Below, one piece after another: positions 30,801 through 38,293 of a DNA stretch of 64,000 nucleotides. Made by a program: the position numbers and the translations under genes. Below the pieces are notes generated by a model. The model made no database searches and was not told the origin of the DNA. It saw only the letters and a list, made by a program, of their open reading frames with translations. Source of the DNA: a virus. Within the stretch, counting starts at the first letter, position 1; every line of letters starts with the position of its first letter. Location of the stretch: positions 62,001 to 126,000 of IMG/VR virus record IMGVR_UViG_3300040759_000032. One strand, 5' to 3'.

Positions 30801-31075
30801 TGTCAGACGCGCTCGCCGACGAGGACACCGCCGTGACGCTCGTCGGGACGCAGATCAACATCTACACCGGGCTGTCAGCGCACGACTACTACATGCAGAA
30901 CAGCGTGACCCTGGTGAACTGGGTCACCGACCCGTCGAAGTCCGGCGTCTGCCCGGTCTGCGTGGCGAACGAGGCGGCAAGCCCGCAGACGAACGGGCAG
31001 CCCTGGCCCAGCGGGGACGTCTCGCCGCCAGCGCACCCGAACTGCCGGTGCCAGTTGCTTCCGGCGTGGCTCTAG
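27863..31075 (+). CDS. Portal-NUDIX-head morphogenesis fusion protein
   Basis: 1070 residues from ATG at 27863 after GGGGAGGG. Residues about 50-520 are a phage portal (VGLINAYDIAQIAIWHRIDSIRSLDW, LLPVDGTTIAPMLDYWGN, FRPRTNSPYGHAPLESII, MRKTLAAYHTVPADVGFTENVNKSSGE). Residues about 627-770 are a NUDIX hydrolase with the complete box GHLEGAETPLHGAWREWSEECGV. Residues about 780-1070 are an SPP1 gp7/Mu F-like head protein ending DPSKSGVCPVCVANEAAS...HPNCRCQLLP. VAK motifs sit at residues about 17, 533, 604 and 783, at domain borders. The portal gates DNA; the role of the NUDIX part is unclear. Confidence 0.88.
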   Translation: MSVRSRAAVLDAPAVQVAKVFGPGVPPAIRAAEAEAQMTPTSPFGPGTPIGPYDGYSRQPRSQNFVTGVNISTRPRTHERVSFETLVGLINAYDIAQIAIWHRIDSIRSLDWRLIPAAHFQGDATDAIRIGTKALKKPDRINSFSSWLAKWLFDVLAYDAGALYRLRNRAGRCIGLLPVDGTTIAPMLDYWGNPPGAMAAPGEELPEAFVQYVNGLPWNWLTLADLVYQPFRPRTNSPYGHAPLESIILNANTDIRFQLFFLQRFTEGNIPEAFAAAPETWSPDQIEQFQEYWDGFMYGDQSRKHQIRWMPGGSKFAWSNEKDFSDTFSLFLMRKTLAAYHTVPADVGFTENVNKSSGESQADVQHRVGELPLDAYVEAILTDFLQDDLGLPVEFEFDKGEEQDDRLAVAQAHEIYIRNAVIGASEVREEVFGLPEPDGQVVPRGFFTERSGLIPLNSVLAVAGPIDPATAAPEPGSPLPHMVFGGVEGVLPNPPIKVPSLAEQEYGPSAMPPAPPPQPKMTDADATPELTAGAVAKEGEGAGGNVTAGITAATGLYSYDLDGRGGDEDEDDGPVGQAVIAKEMQAFRRYSRARRRSGEWRDFEFRAVAKVAGHNLNDSGRLAVRKDAGQVAVAGLAVLAADTGRVLMIQRALDDSDPAAGTWEVPGGHLEGAETPLHGAWREWSEECGVAPPPGTQTGSWASPDGIYQGIVWTVDSEALVPVRSDTQISNPDDPDGDSIEAIAWWDPETLPGNPAVRPELLANIDDVMAALGYGVTDDAEAEEVAKAAGGSGPKGPAWHGWTLDRKTAAHWAPRVRDSVKAAVPKAKARDMGRDYLADHPEQDGSAPGKRDRNKAAAAWVLAWLASHGITLVPSSTAEAIAVDGYAIGAVSAQHQVTGQPPGKTAPGGRDSAFDRVGEAGLAAELALLLRGGNGAEAAAEIVAEAIAGGYANALAIILAGTDADWADSQDTLDELGDLLSDALADEDTAVTLVGTQINIYTGLSAHDYYMQNSVTLVNWVTDPSKSGVCPVCVANEAASPQTNGQPWPSGDVSPPAHPNCRCQLLPAWL
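28642..28668. repeat. AT-rich perfect hairpin inside the portal gene
   Basis: TTTCCTTCAG (28642-28651) pairs perfectly with CTGAAGGAAA (28659-28668) over a 7-base loop (CGTTTTA). It lies in a locally AT-richer part of the gene. Confidence 0.55.
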
Positions 31076-31605
31076 CCCATCCCGGCCAGCATCGACGGCG
31101 TGAGCGCCGTGCTGGCGATCAGGAGCTTCTGCCCGCCGGGCCGGTTCGGGATGTGCTCGGAGCACACTTCGGTGCCGCCGACCATGGTGACGGCTACGGT
31201 CAGGGGCGGCATTCCCTCCGCCCCGCCGAGCTGCAGCCGCTCGGGCAGGAACGGCGCGGGGTCGAGCTGGGCGAGGCGCGGGTCGCCGTCCGCGAGCTCG
31301 AGGCCGTGCGCCTGCGCGGCCTTCGCGAGCGCGATCTTGATGTCCCGCTCGTGGAGCATCTGCCAGCCCATCCGGGCGACGACGCACTGGGCGCACAGGT
31401 GCTGGCGGGTCTGGATAGGCACCTGCTGGAGAACCTGCTGCAGGACCCCGGCGATGGCCTGCGGGAGCTGCGGCAGCATCCCGGCTATCGCGGCGGCGGC
31501 CTGGGCGGTCTGCTGCGCGGGAGTCGGGGAGCCGTTCGCGGAGCCGTTGAATGCGGCGGGGGCGGCCGGGGGAAGTTCGGCGGGGCTGTCGGTCATGGGT
31601 TTCAT
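31072..31605 (-). CDS. Hypothetical protein, 177 aa
   Basis: Leftward gene convergent with the portal fusion, overlapping it by 4 bases. An Ala/Gln-rich N-terminus (QQTAQAAAAIAGMLPQLPQAIAGVLQQVLQQV) is followed by HLCAQCVVARMGWQMLHERDIKIALAKAAQAHGLE, then a beta-rich end with LTVAVTMVGGTEVCSEHIP. ATG at 31605 is given; a second Met follows at codon 4. Family not recognised. Confidence 0.65.
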   Translation of the reverse strand: MKPMTDSPAELPPAAPAAFNGSANGSPTPAQQTAQAAAAIAGMLPQLPQAIAGVLQQVLQQVPIQTRQHLCAQCVVARMGWQMLHERDIKIALAKAAQAHGLELADGDPRLAQLDPAPFLPERLQLGGAEGMPPLTVAVTMVGGTEVCSEHIPNRPGGQKLLIASTALTPSMLAGMG

Positions 31606-31634
31606 TATCGCGAACAGAGGCGAATGGGAGTGAC

Positions 31635-31916
31635 GTGGCTCTGACGCGGCTCTGCCCGTTCTGCCTGCTGCCCGCCGCGACGGAATGCATCTGCACTGAC
31701 GTCGAGACCCGCGCCACCGTCCCCTCCTGCTGCGACCTTCATGGCCCGGCCTGCGAGCCCGGCGACCCTTGCTGCGCAGACTGCACCGAGGAGCACCACG
31801 GCGCGTGGATTGACGCCCGCGGCGTCCGCCGCACCGGGCACCCGCCCGGCGAGACGTGCTCAGCCCCGGACGCGCCCCCTCCGCCTGGCGTCGGCCCCGA
31901 CTGGAGGCTCGCTTGA
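31635..31916 (+). CDS. Cys-rich small protein, 93 aa
   Basis: GTG at 31635 with GGGAG 4 bases upstream. CPFCLLP, CICTD, CCDLHGPACEPGDPCCADCTEEHHG and ETCSAP give a dense zinc- or metal-ligand pattern. Accessory gene between head genes. Function unknown. Confidence 0.6.
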   Translation: MALTRLCPFCLLPAATECICTDVETRATVPSCCDLHGPACEPGDPCCADCTEEHHGAWIDARGVRRTGHPPGETCSAPDAPPPPGVGPDWRLA

Positions 31917-32239
31917 GCGAGAACGACGAGCCCGGCGACTACCGGGGCGTGATCATCATCGAGTGGCCTCCTCGCGGCCCGAGCCCGTACCACGCCATGG
32001 ACGGCTGGCAGTCCCTGTTCCTCGACGCGGTGACCGGGAAGCCGATCATGACCGTGTCCGAGGCGGACGTCATCGTGCACACGGGCGCGGAGAGCCGCGT
32101 CACGGCCACCCTGACGATGTTCGCCGACGAGGCGGGCGACCCCATCCTCGAAGGCCTGCCGGTCGTCAGAGACGGCGAGATCCTGACGGGGACGTTCCCG
32201 TTCGCCGTCAGCGAGATGCGGGTCCGGCCCAAGTCCTGA
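31913..32239 (+). CDS. Hypothetical protein, 108 aa
   Basis: TTG at 31913 has GGAGG 5 bases upstream and overlaps the previous TGA, so this rare start was preferred. The protein is beta-rich (GVIIIEWPPRG, MDGWQSLFLDAVTGKPIMTVSEADVIVHTG, VTATLTMFADEAGDPI). Role unknown. Confidence 0.6.
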   Translation: MSENDEPGDYRGVIIIEWPPRGPSPYHAMDGWQSLFLDAVTGKPIMTVSEADVIVHTGAESRVTATLTMFADEAGDPILEGLPVVRDGEILTGTFPFAVSEMRVRPKS

Positions 32240-32338
32240 CGGGCGGCCGGCGGCCAATTCCTTCCGGCCGCTTGCAACAGTGCGCCTGCTTCGGGTGTCA
32301 GGACATCACGGCACGGAAGGCGCATAGGCCGCCCGTCA
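32237..32338. repeat. Long-range inverted repeat
   Basis: TGACGGGCGGCC (32237-32248) and GGCCGCCCGTCA (32327-32338) are perfect inverted copies separated by 78 bases without a gene. They may form a stem enclosing a structured RNA or mark protein-binding sites. Confidence 0.4.
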
Positions 32339-32359
32339 GCCAGGAACGGTAGCGTGGGC

Positions 32360-32394
32360 GGACAACCTGACAACCCACCGGACAACCTGACAAC
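32360..32394. repeat. Direct repeat GGACAACCTGACAAC x2
   Basis: Identical 15-bp units at 32360-32374 and 32380-32394, period 20 bp, about 20 bases before the 32414 start. A candidate operator or promoter element; only two copies are present. Confidence 0.5.
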
Positions 32395-32413
32395 GGAAGG
32401 CTGAGCGAATCTC

Positions 32414-32743
32414 GTGAAGATGGCCGAGTGGACCGGGCTGTGCGAGCGCGAGGCGGAGCGGGGCGGCGAGGTGATCGCCGTGACCCTCACCAGGGCCAGC
32501 ATGCAGGAACTGGCCGGCGACGTCCTGCGCTCGGCGAGCCTCGGGGAGATCGACTTCACCGACCAGGACGGCAACCCGAGGCCAGGCCCCGATGTCGCGG
32601 CCTGCGGAGCCCGGATCGGGCAGATGTACAACGTCGCCGCCGGTCGCAAGGAAGTCGACTTCACCCCTCTCGCGGACGCTGACACCATCACCGTGCGGGA
32701 CGCGGACGGGCAGACTCGCGTGATCGCGCTCGCCGCCGCCTGA
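32414..32743 (+). CDS. Hypothetical protein, 109 aa
   Basis: GTG at 32414 (an ATG two codons later is possible). Soluble alpha/beta sequence with VIAVTLTRASMQELAGDVLRSASLGE and TITVRDADGQTRVIAL. Its stop overlaps the next ATG (TGATG). Family not recognised. Confidence 0.6.
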   Translation: MKMAEWTGLCEREAERGGEVIAVTLTRASMQELAGDVLRSASLGEIDFTDQDGNPRPGPDVAACGARIGQMYNVAAGRKEVDFTPLADADTITVRDADGQTRVIALAAA

Positions 32744-33105
32744 TGTGCTCCTGCCCCGGTGACTGCGAGGGCGCGCCGGAGTGCCTCGACGACGAGGGCG
32801 GCCCGCTCCTCGACCTGGACAAGCCCTGCCCGCACGAGGACTTCGAGGCCGACGTCGAGGTCAACCGGCTGACCGGCGACCCGGACGGCCCTGTGACCGC
32901 CTACTCGGCTGACATCCGCATCCGGTGCGCGCAGTGCGGCGAGCCGTTCCGGTGGATCGGCGTCCAGGCCGGGCTGAAACCGGACCGGCCGATGGTGTCG
33001 GTCGACGAGACGGAGCTTCACGCGCCCCTACGGCCTGCGTCGTCCGACCCTGATTTCGGGCTGGGGATACCAGGGTTCGCCGTGACCTGGACGGAAGCGC
33101 CGTGA
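32743..33105 (+). CDS. Hypothetical protein with Cys clusters, 120 aa
   Basis: ATG at 32743. N-terminal CSCPGDCEGAPEC and central CAQCGEPFRW suggest metal binding. The middle is beta-rich (FEADVEVNRL, TAYSADIRIRC). Coupled to both neighbours by overlaps. Confidence 0.6.
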   Translation: MCSCPGDCEGAPECLDDEGGPLLDLDKPCPHEDFEADVEVNRLTGDPDGPVTAYSADIRIRCAQCGEPFRWIGVQAGLKPDRPMVSVDETELHAPLRPASSDPDFGLGIPGFAVTWTEAP

Positions 33106-33356
33106 GCCGGGCCTACTGCTGCGAGGTCTGCGACACCGATGACCCGCACTGGGTGATCGAGCGCCACGGCGACGCGGTTGTCACCTGGGCGTGCGACACC
33201 GACCTGGCCGAGGTCTGCGAGCGGCTGCAACGCGGCGGCGAGGTCACCAAGCTGTCGGTCAGGGACGCCCGCAAGGCGCGCGAGTGGGCGGGCGTCACCC
33301 CGCTCAACGCTGTCTCCGACCCCTTCGCGGACAAGGCGGCGCAGAGGGGCGGCTAG
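33102..33356 (+). CDS. Hypothetical protein, 84 aa
   Basis: GTG at 33102 overlaps the previous stop. CCEVCDTDDPHW at the start and AVVTWACDTDLAEVCERLQRGGEVTKLSV give a small alpha/beta domain. Last rightward gene before a five-gene leftward island. Confidence 0.6.
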   Translation: MSRAYCCEVCDTDDPHWVIERHGDAVVTWACDTDLAEVCERLQRGGEVTKLSVRDARKAREWAGVTPLNAVSDPFADKAAQRGG

Positions 33357-33433
33357 CGCGGCCACCGGAGGCCAGCCGGTGCGAGGGGCTGTCTGCAACG
33401 CTCGTTGCGGGCCTGCTCGCCGCGCGGTCAAGG

Positions 33434-33859
33434 CTACCGGAACCACGTCCGCCCGTCCCGGTGCCACGTCCCCTCCGGATGAGGCTCAAGCTCGCACCTG
33501 AGCGGCGTCGGGCCCTGCGCCGGGTCGAAGTACACGGCCTGGCTCGGATGCACGGGGATCCGGTTCATGATCAGCTCGTTCCGGAACGCGACCTTGACCG
33601 ACTCGTCAGGCGCGAACAGGACGGCCTGGCAGAACGGGTCCGGGGGGAGTGCCGCGCGGGCCGCGTACTCGTCGGACTCCCGCGCCGACGGCCACCTCCC
33701 CGCCGCCCATAGCTCGTCAAGCCACCGTTCGAACTGGGCCAGCGTCAGCGTCCCCGCAGGTGCGGTGATCTCCGGGTCAGGCGGGACGGGGTACCTCGCC
33801 GCGAAGTCCGCCCGCACGGCGCCGGCGATCGCGGTGAAGAAGTCGTCCCAGTCGGTCAC
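33434..33859 (-). CDS. Hypothetical protein, 141 aa
   Basis: GTG at 33859 overlaps the upstream stop. WDDFFTAIAGAVRADFAARYP and LAQFERWLDELWAAGRWPSARESDEYAARAAL are helical. The end has beta strands (QAVLFAPDESVKVAFRNELIMNRIPV). Last gene of the leftward island. Function unknown. Confidence 0.6.
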   Translation of the reverse strand: MTDWDDFFTAIAGAVRADFAARYPVPPDPEITAPAGTLTLAQFERWLDELWAAGRWPSARESDEYAARAALPPDPFCQAVLFAPDESVKVAFRNELIMNRIPVHPSQAVYFDPAQGPTPLRCELEPHPEGTWHRDGRTWFR

Positions 33860-34260
33860 GGGCTCGCCGCCTTTACTCGCCCCGTCACCGGGCTGACGTG
33901 CGGAGCCCACTCCCGCCTGTACCCGCCCCTGAACCTGTAGCCGTGACCGAGCAGGCAGAGAGTCTCGCACCAGCCGTCGGGACGGACGTCCGCGTACCCG
34001 TCGGGGTCGCTCATCTCATGGCACTGCGTGCAGCCGAAGTCGAACGGCGTCCCGTACGCCCCGGTCCTCGTCGGCGCATGCTTGTGCTCCCGGATGATCG
34101 CGAGCTCGGCGCGGCACCGGTCCACGCGCTCCCGCGCCTCGAAGTAGTGGAAGTCCCCCTCGCGCTCCCTGCTGAGCTGATAGGCCGCCTTGAGCTCGCG
34201 CCACCTGCGCAGGTCCGCCTCGATCTTGGGCCGCAGCCACGCCGCCAAGTCGCCGCTCAC
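33856..34260 (-). CDS. Helical protein with CxxCH, paralogue of 34257 gene
   Basis: 134 residues from GTG at 34260 with GGAAG upstream. The N-terminal helix AAWLRPKIEADLRRWRELKAAY and the LGHGYRFRGGYRREW end are shared with the upstream gene (VPWLRGTIEADLSRWRAREEAY, LGHGYRFRAGYDARAW). That shows a tandem duplication. It has FGCTQCHEMSD in the middle. Confidence 0.65.
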   Translation of the reverse strand: MSGDLAAWLRPKIEADLRRWRELKAAYQLSREREGDFHYFEARERVDRCRAELAIIREHKHAPTRTGAYGTPFDFGCTQCHEMSDPDGYADVRPDGWCETLCLLGHGYRFRGGYRREWAPHVSPVTGRVKAASP

Positions 34261-34571
34261 GGCTTCCAGGCCCTCGCGTCGTAGCCGGCCCTGAACCGGT
34301 AGCCGTGACCGAGCTGCCGCGCCACGATGCGCAGCACTTCCGCCTGCTTCAAGGGCTTGCCCTCCGCTCGCTCCCATGTCTCCGCCAGGTCATGGAAGTC
34401 AAGGACCGCCAGCCCCGCCTCGCACCGGGCTATCTGCTCCCTTGCCTCGAAGAGCGCCTCGTGGCGTCCGCGCCGGCTGCTGGCCAGGTATGCCTCTTCA
34501 CGGGCACGCCACCTGCTCAGGTCCGCCTCGATCGTGCCGCGTAGCCACGGGACCAGCTCGTCACTCGCCAT
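34257..34571 (-). CDS. Helical protein, 104 aa, paralogue of 33856 gene
   Basis: ATG at 34571. It has a coiled-coil-like N-terminus (ASDELVPWLRGTIEADLSRWRAREEAYLASSR) and the shared RIVARQLGHGYRFRAGYDARAW ending. This N-terminal pattern is frequent in DUF6221-like actinophage proteins. Function unknown. Confidence 0.65.
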   Translation of the reverse strand: MASDELVPWLRGTIEADLSRWRAREEAYLASSRRGRHEALFEAREQIARCEAGLAVLDFHDLAETWERAEGKPLKQAEVLRIVARQLGHGYRFRAGYDARAWKP

Positions 34572-35049
34572 CGGCCACCCACTCGAAGCACATCTCGTCA
34601 GGCAGATCCCCGGCGAACCGCTCGTTGACCAGATCCGTGACCTCCGGCACGAACGCGCGGGCATGGGCGAGCGCATCGCCGAACGCTTCCTTCAGGTACA
34701 TGCAGCCGACCGCGGCCTCGGCGCAGCCGGACCGCTGGCAATGCCACCCCCAGGACCACGGGGAAGTCTTCCGGAGGCGGGGCCGGTGCACCTCAGCCAC
34801 GAGCCCGAGCCGCCGCCTGACCTCCTCGATCCACTCGCGGCGGTCCCGGACCTCGGCCGCCCGCTTCTCCGCCGCGAACGCTTCCCGGATCACCAGCGAG
34901 TTGCGGAGCGGCGAGAAGTAGATCGGCCTGGGGTGCTGGCCGAGCATCTCGCTCTTCAGGTCAGCGCGCGTCACCCAGCCGCGCCGGATGAGCGCCTCCG
35001 TCGCCCGTTCGTACCGCTCGCGGGCCTCCGCGTGGATGTCATCGCTCAT
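34561..35049 (-). CDS. Hypothetical protein, 162 aa
   Basis: ATG at 35049 overlaps the upstream TGA. Helical start (HAEARERYERATEALIRRGW), PRPIYFSPLRNSLVIREAF, a basic helix, and a CQRSGCAEAAVGCMYLKEAFGDALAHARAF segment with Cys. Co-transcribed with the island. Unknown function. Confidence 0.6.
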   Translation of the reverse strand: MSDDIHAEARERYERATEALIRRGWVTRADLKSEMLGQHPRPIYFSPLRNSLVIREAFAAEKRAAEVRDRREWIEEVRRRLGLVAEVHRPRLRKTSPWSWGWHCQRSGCAEAAVGCMYLKEAFGDALAHARAFVPEVTDLVNERFAGDLPDEMCFEWVADGE

Positions 35050-35348
35050 CTTCCGAGCCCCTCGATGACGTGATCATGCTCCGCGCAGTACAGCACCGCG
35101 CCGCCGTGGTCGCCCGTCTGCTGCTCGGCTAGCCAGCGGTCGAGTTGCAGGTCCCCCTCGCGCGGGCAGCCGTCCTTGTGCACGTACGGCGCCCTCCCGT
35201 CGGTCCGGTAGCTGCCGCAGTCAGGGCAGGCGCCCACCCGGTGCGGGTTCGCCTCCCGCACGGGACCGCGTGGGATCAGGTCCCGAAACGGATTGCCGGA
35301 CGGCTGGCAGTCCGGGCCGATGTCGAACGGGATCAGTTCCTCGCTCAC
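35046..35348 (-). CDS. Zinc-ribbon-like protein, 100 aa
   Basis: GTG at 35348 chosen because the longer frame becomes Arg/Gly-rich. Segments CPDCGSYRTDGRAPYVHKDGC and LYCAEHDHVI give possible zinc sites. First gene of the leftward five-gene island and divergent from the protease gene. Confidence 0.6.
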   Translation of the reverse strand: MSEELIPFDIGPDCQPSGNPFRDLIPRGPVREANPHRVGACPDCGSYRTDGRAPYVHKDGCPREGDLQLDRWLAEQQTGDHGGAVLYCAEHDHVIEGLGR

Positions 35349-35374
35349 CCGCCCATTCTCGCGGAGGTGAGGCG

Positions 35375-36031
35375 ATGGTCGGCGCGCCGAGCCTCCTCGG
35401 ACCGTTCGGCGAGACCGACCGCCGGCAGCCGCACATGTACGCCCGCGACATCCGCTCTGACGCAGGGGCCTGCGTCTGCAAGGCCGACCCGTGGGACGGC
35501 GTGCACTCGGCGATCGCGCCCGGCCTCGGCGCGTCGGAGCTCGCCGCCGCGATCCGGAAGAGCATCGCCGGAGAGCCACGGGAGTTCGCCGACGACCTTA
35601 GGCGCGGCGTCGTCCGCCAGCTCGTCCCCGTCGCCAAGAGCGCCGAGAAGCAATTCCTGCTCGGCCTCGCCTACGTGGCCGGACGCGATCCGCGCATCCG
35701 CAAGGGCATGGACGGCGGCCGCGATTTCCTCGACCCCGAGGATCTCGAGCGCGCCTGCTGGAGTTTCCTCCCCGGCGGCGGCCAGGTCGGCATCGGCCAC
35801 ATCGACGGGACGCTCGGCCATCTGACCGTGACCGAGAACTACATCTACCGGGGCCCCGACTGGGAGCAGCCGTCCGGCCTGATCCTCAAGTCCGGCATGG
35901 CGTGGCTTATCGGGGGCCTTTGCGACGATCACGCCTGGCGGATGGCCAAGGCCGGGCACGTGAACGGGTTCAGCCCCCAAGGCGGGGGACGTCGGCTGCG
36001 GGTTCCGGCCATGGCGGGAGGTCTGTCGTGA
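35375..36031 (+). CDS. XkdF-like prohead protease
   Basis: 218 residues from ATG at 35375 with GGAGGTGAGGCG upstream. The C-terminal 100 residues (RDFLDPEDLERACWSFL, HIDGTLGHLTVTENYIYRGPDW, LKSGMAWLIGGLCDDHAWRMAKAGHVNGFSPQGG) match the XkdF/prohead serine protease family. It contains one VAK motif (LVPVAKSAEK). Its place before the scaffold and capsid genes fits. The catalytic Ser/His could not be fixed by eye. Confidence 0.8.
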   Translation: MVGAPSLLGPFGETDRRQPHMYARDIRSDAGACVCKADPWDGVHSAIAPGLGASELAAAIRKSIAGEPREFADDLRRGVVRQLVPVAKSAEKQFLLGLAYVAGRDPRIRKGMDGGRDFLDPEDLERACWSFLPGGGQVGIGHIDGTLGHLTVTENYIYRGPDWEQPSGLILKSGMAWLIGGLCDDHAWRMAKAGHVNGFSPQGGGRRLRVPAMAGGLS

Positions 36032-38277
36032 CGCTTCTCTCGGGCATTGACGATGACGATGAGTTCACCCAGCTCACAGACGTGAACACCCCGCGCGCGG
36101 ACATGGTTGGGGCCCCGGCTCACGGCTGGCCCGGCTGGCTCGTGATGAAGCAGGACGCCGAGGGCGCGCTGCTCGACCCGGAGTTCGTCCGGGACCTGCT
36201 CTCCAAGAACACCGACGAGGAGGCCCCCGTGCCCCAAGCAGCCGAGGCCGGGGAAACGGTCCTCCCGAACGGCATCACGCTCAAAGGCTCGTGGGCGGAC
36301 GTGGCCGCGTTCATCCACGCCGCGTCGATCCGCAAGGCGGACGGAAGCGAGTCGGAGCCCGGCGCGGGCGAGGTGGCCAAGGCCAAGAACGACACCGCCG
36401 ACCGGGAGAAGAAGGCCGCTTCCGGCGCCGCGATGCCCGACGGCAGCTACCCGATAGCCGACCGGGCGGACCTCGGCAAGGCCATTCACGCGGTCGGCCG
36501 GGGCGGCGCGAGCCATGACGCGATCCGCAAGCACATCATCTCGCGGGCCCGCTCGCTCGGCGCCTCCTCCGAGATCCCCGACAACTGGAACTCTGACGGC
36601 TCCCTCAAGGGCGACGTCGCCAAGGAGGCCGCCGTGCCCGCTGCCGTGACCAAGGACATGATGGACGCCGCCGGGGACGCGATGCCCCTCGACGACGGCA
36701 TGGACGGCATGGACCCGACGGTCCCGCTGGCGATGCCGGGCGACGAGATGGAGGTCCCCGGCGACCCGACCGACCCGGGCTCCCCGGCGTGGGAGGCGAT
36801 CGACGCGGCGACTGCGGCGAAGTGGCTGAGCATCGCCGCCCGGCTGAAGAACGCCCTCGGGATCCTCGCCGAGCGGGAGATGCTCGAGGCCGCCAGCGCC
36901 GACCCGTCCGACGCGGAGAACGCGTTCGACCTCGAGGACGCCGCCTGCGCCGTCGACTACGTCATCAGCACCCTCGCCGTGTTCGCCGCAGGGGAGATGG
37001 CCGAGGCCGAGCTCGGCGCGGAGATGGCCGAGATGTGCAAGGCGCTGGCCGCCTTCGACCCGGCCCCGCTCGGCGTGATCGAGGGCCTGACCGCGATCGC
37101 GAAGTCCGGCCGGGTCCTGTCGTCGGTGAACGAGAGCCGCATCCGGGACGCCTACGGGGCGCTCGGGGACGTGCTCGCCAGCCTGCCTGCGGCGCCCGCC
37201 GCACCTGACCAGCCGGTCGCCAAGGAAACGGAGGGCGCTATGCCCAACCACACAATCGATCTGCGGGGCAGGCAGCTGGCCCAGGGCTCCGCGGCGGACA
37301 CGCTCGCCCGCCCCGGCCCGGTCGCCAAGACCGCCATGTCCCCCGAGGACCAGGCCCGGAACACAGGCCCCGTGAACGCGGGCGGCACGACCGGCATGGG
37401 CCAGCCGCGCACGACCGGCCCCGATTCCGCCCTGCCCGGCGACGGCCCGCAGGACATGCGCCCCGGCGACGCCCCCGGCCGCCAGGTCGTCAAGGCCTCG
37501 CTCCAGGTCGCCGTCTACGGCCAGCCTCCTGGCAGGCTCCTCGGCCTCGCCCGTCCCGAGGCGATCGTCCAGCAGGTCGCCAAGGCCGACGGCGACGGCG
37601 ACGGGGACGGCAAGGTCCCCATGCAGGCCGTCTTCGACGAGAAGGGCAACCTCGTCGGCATCGTCGACCCGTCCGACATCACCCCGGTATCGGGAGCGGG
37701 CGGGTCCTCGAGTGACGACGGCGACGGCATGCAGGCCGGCCCCGCAGCAGCCGCCGCCCCGGCGGACGACATGACCCCGCAGCCCCCGGCCGAGGCGGGA
37801 ACCCCCGCCGACGCGGTCGGCAAGGCCGCGGACGAGAACGTGATCACAGCGCAGACCGCGGATCTCGACAGCATCATCGCGAAGGCAGTGGCGGCAGCGC
37901 TCGGCGCGGCCGCCCCGGCGGAGGACGTCGCCAAGCAGGCCGACGTCGCCGGGGCGCTCGCAGAGGTCGAGCTGCTCAAGGCCCGTCTCGCGAAGGTGGA
38001 GGAGACGCCCGCGGCGCCGAAGGTGTTCACCAACGGGGCGGTCCCCCCGGCGGAGCAGCTCCGCGGACAGGACCGGGGGCGCAACTCCGGCCAGATCGAT
38101 GTGGCCAAGGCGCTGGAGCGCCGCCACGAGCTCTACACCGCACCTGACGCCGGGACCCAGAACCAGATCGCCAAGTCGATGCAGGGTGACGCGATCGCCG
38201 CCCTCACCGCGATCTACGCGGCCGGGCCGAGCCCTGTCCGGGTGCAGCCCGCCCCCGTGCCGGCCGCCGCCCCGTAG
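36028..38277 (+). CDS. Scaffold-like head assembly protein
   Basis: 749 residues from GTG at 36028 with GGGAGGT upstream, overlapping the protease stop. Low-complexity Ala/Asp/Gly/Pro-rich segments alternate with helices. A GSYPIADRADLGKAIHAVGRG region (about 145-200) resembles the YPI-hydrophobic domain seen in phage head proteins. VAK-type motifs recur (GEVAKAK, GDVAKEA, QPVAKET, GPVAKTA, QQVAKAD, EDVAKQA, IDVAKAL). Likely a protease-processed scaffold preceding the capsid gene. Confidence 0.7.
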   Translation: MTLLSGIDDDDEFTQLTDVNTPRADMVGAPAHGWPGWLVMKQDAEGALLDPEFVRDLLSKNTDEEAPVPQAAEAGETVLPNGITLKGSWADVAAFIHAASIRKADGSESEPGAGEVAKAKNDTADREKKAASGAAMPDGSYPIADRADLGKAIHAVGRGGASHDAIRKHIISRARSLGASSEIPDNWNSDGSLKGDVAKEAAVPAAVTKDMMDAAGDAMPLDDGMDGMDPTVPLAMPGDEMEVPGDPTDPGSPAWEAIDAATAAKWLSIAARLKNALGILAEREMLEAASADPSDAENAFDLEDAACAVDYVISTLAVFAAGEMAEAELGAEMAEMCKALAAFDPAPLGVIEGLTAIAKSGRVLSSVNESRIRDAYGALGDVLASLPAAPAAPDQPVAKETEGAMPNHTIDLRGRQLAQGSAADTLARPGPVAKTAMSPEDQARNTGPVNAGGTTGMGQPRTTGPDSALPGDGPQDMRPGDAPGRQVVKASLQVAVYGQPPGRLLGLARPEAIVQQVAKADGDGDGDGKVPMQAVFDEKGNLVGIVDPSDITPVSGAGGSSSDDGDGMQAGPAAAAAPADDMTPQPPAEAGTPADAVGKAADENVITAQTADLDSIIAKAVAAALGAAAPAEDVAKQADVAGALAEVELLKARLAKVEETPAAPKVFTNGAVPPAEQLRGQDRGRNSGQIDVAKALERRHELYTAPDAGTQNQIAKSMQGDAIAALTAIYAAGPSPVRVQPAPVPAAAP

Positions 38278-38293
38278 CGGCAGCACCACCCCG

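Noticed and set aside
32360-32394. Possible CRISPR array
   Set aside because: Only two 15-bp repeats with a 5-base spacer; no leader, no further units and no cas genes.
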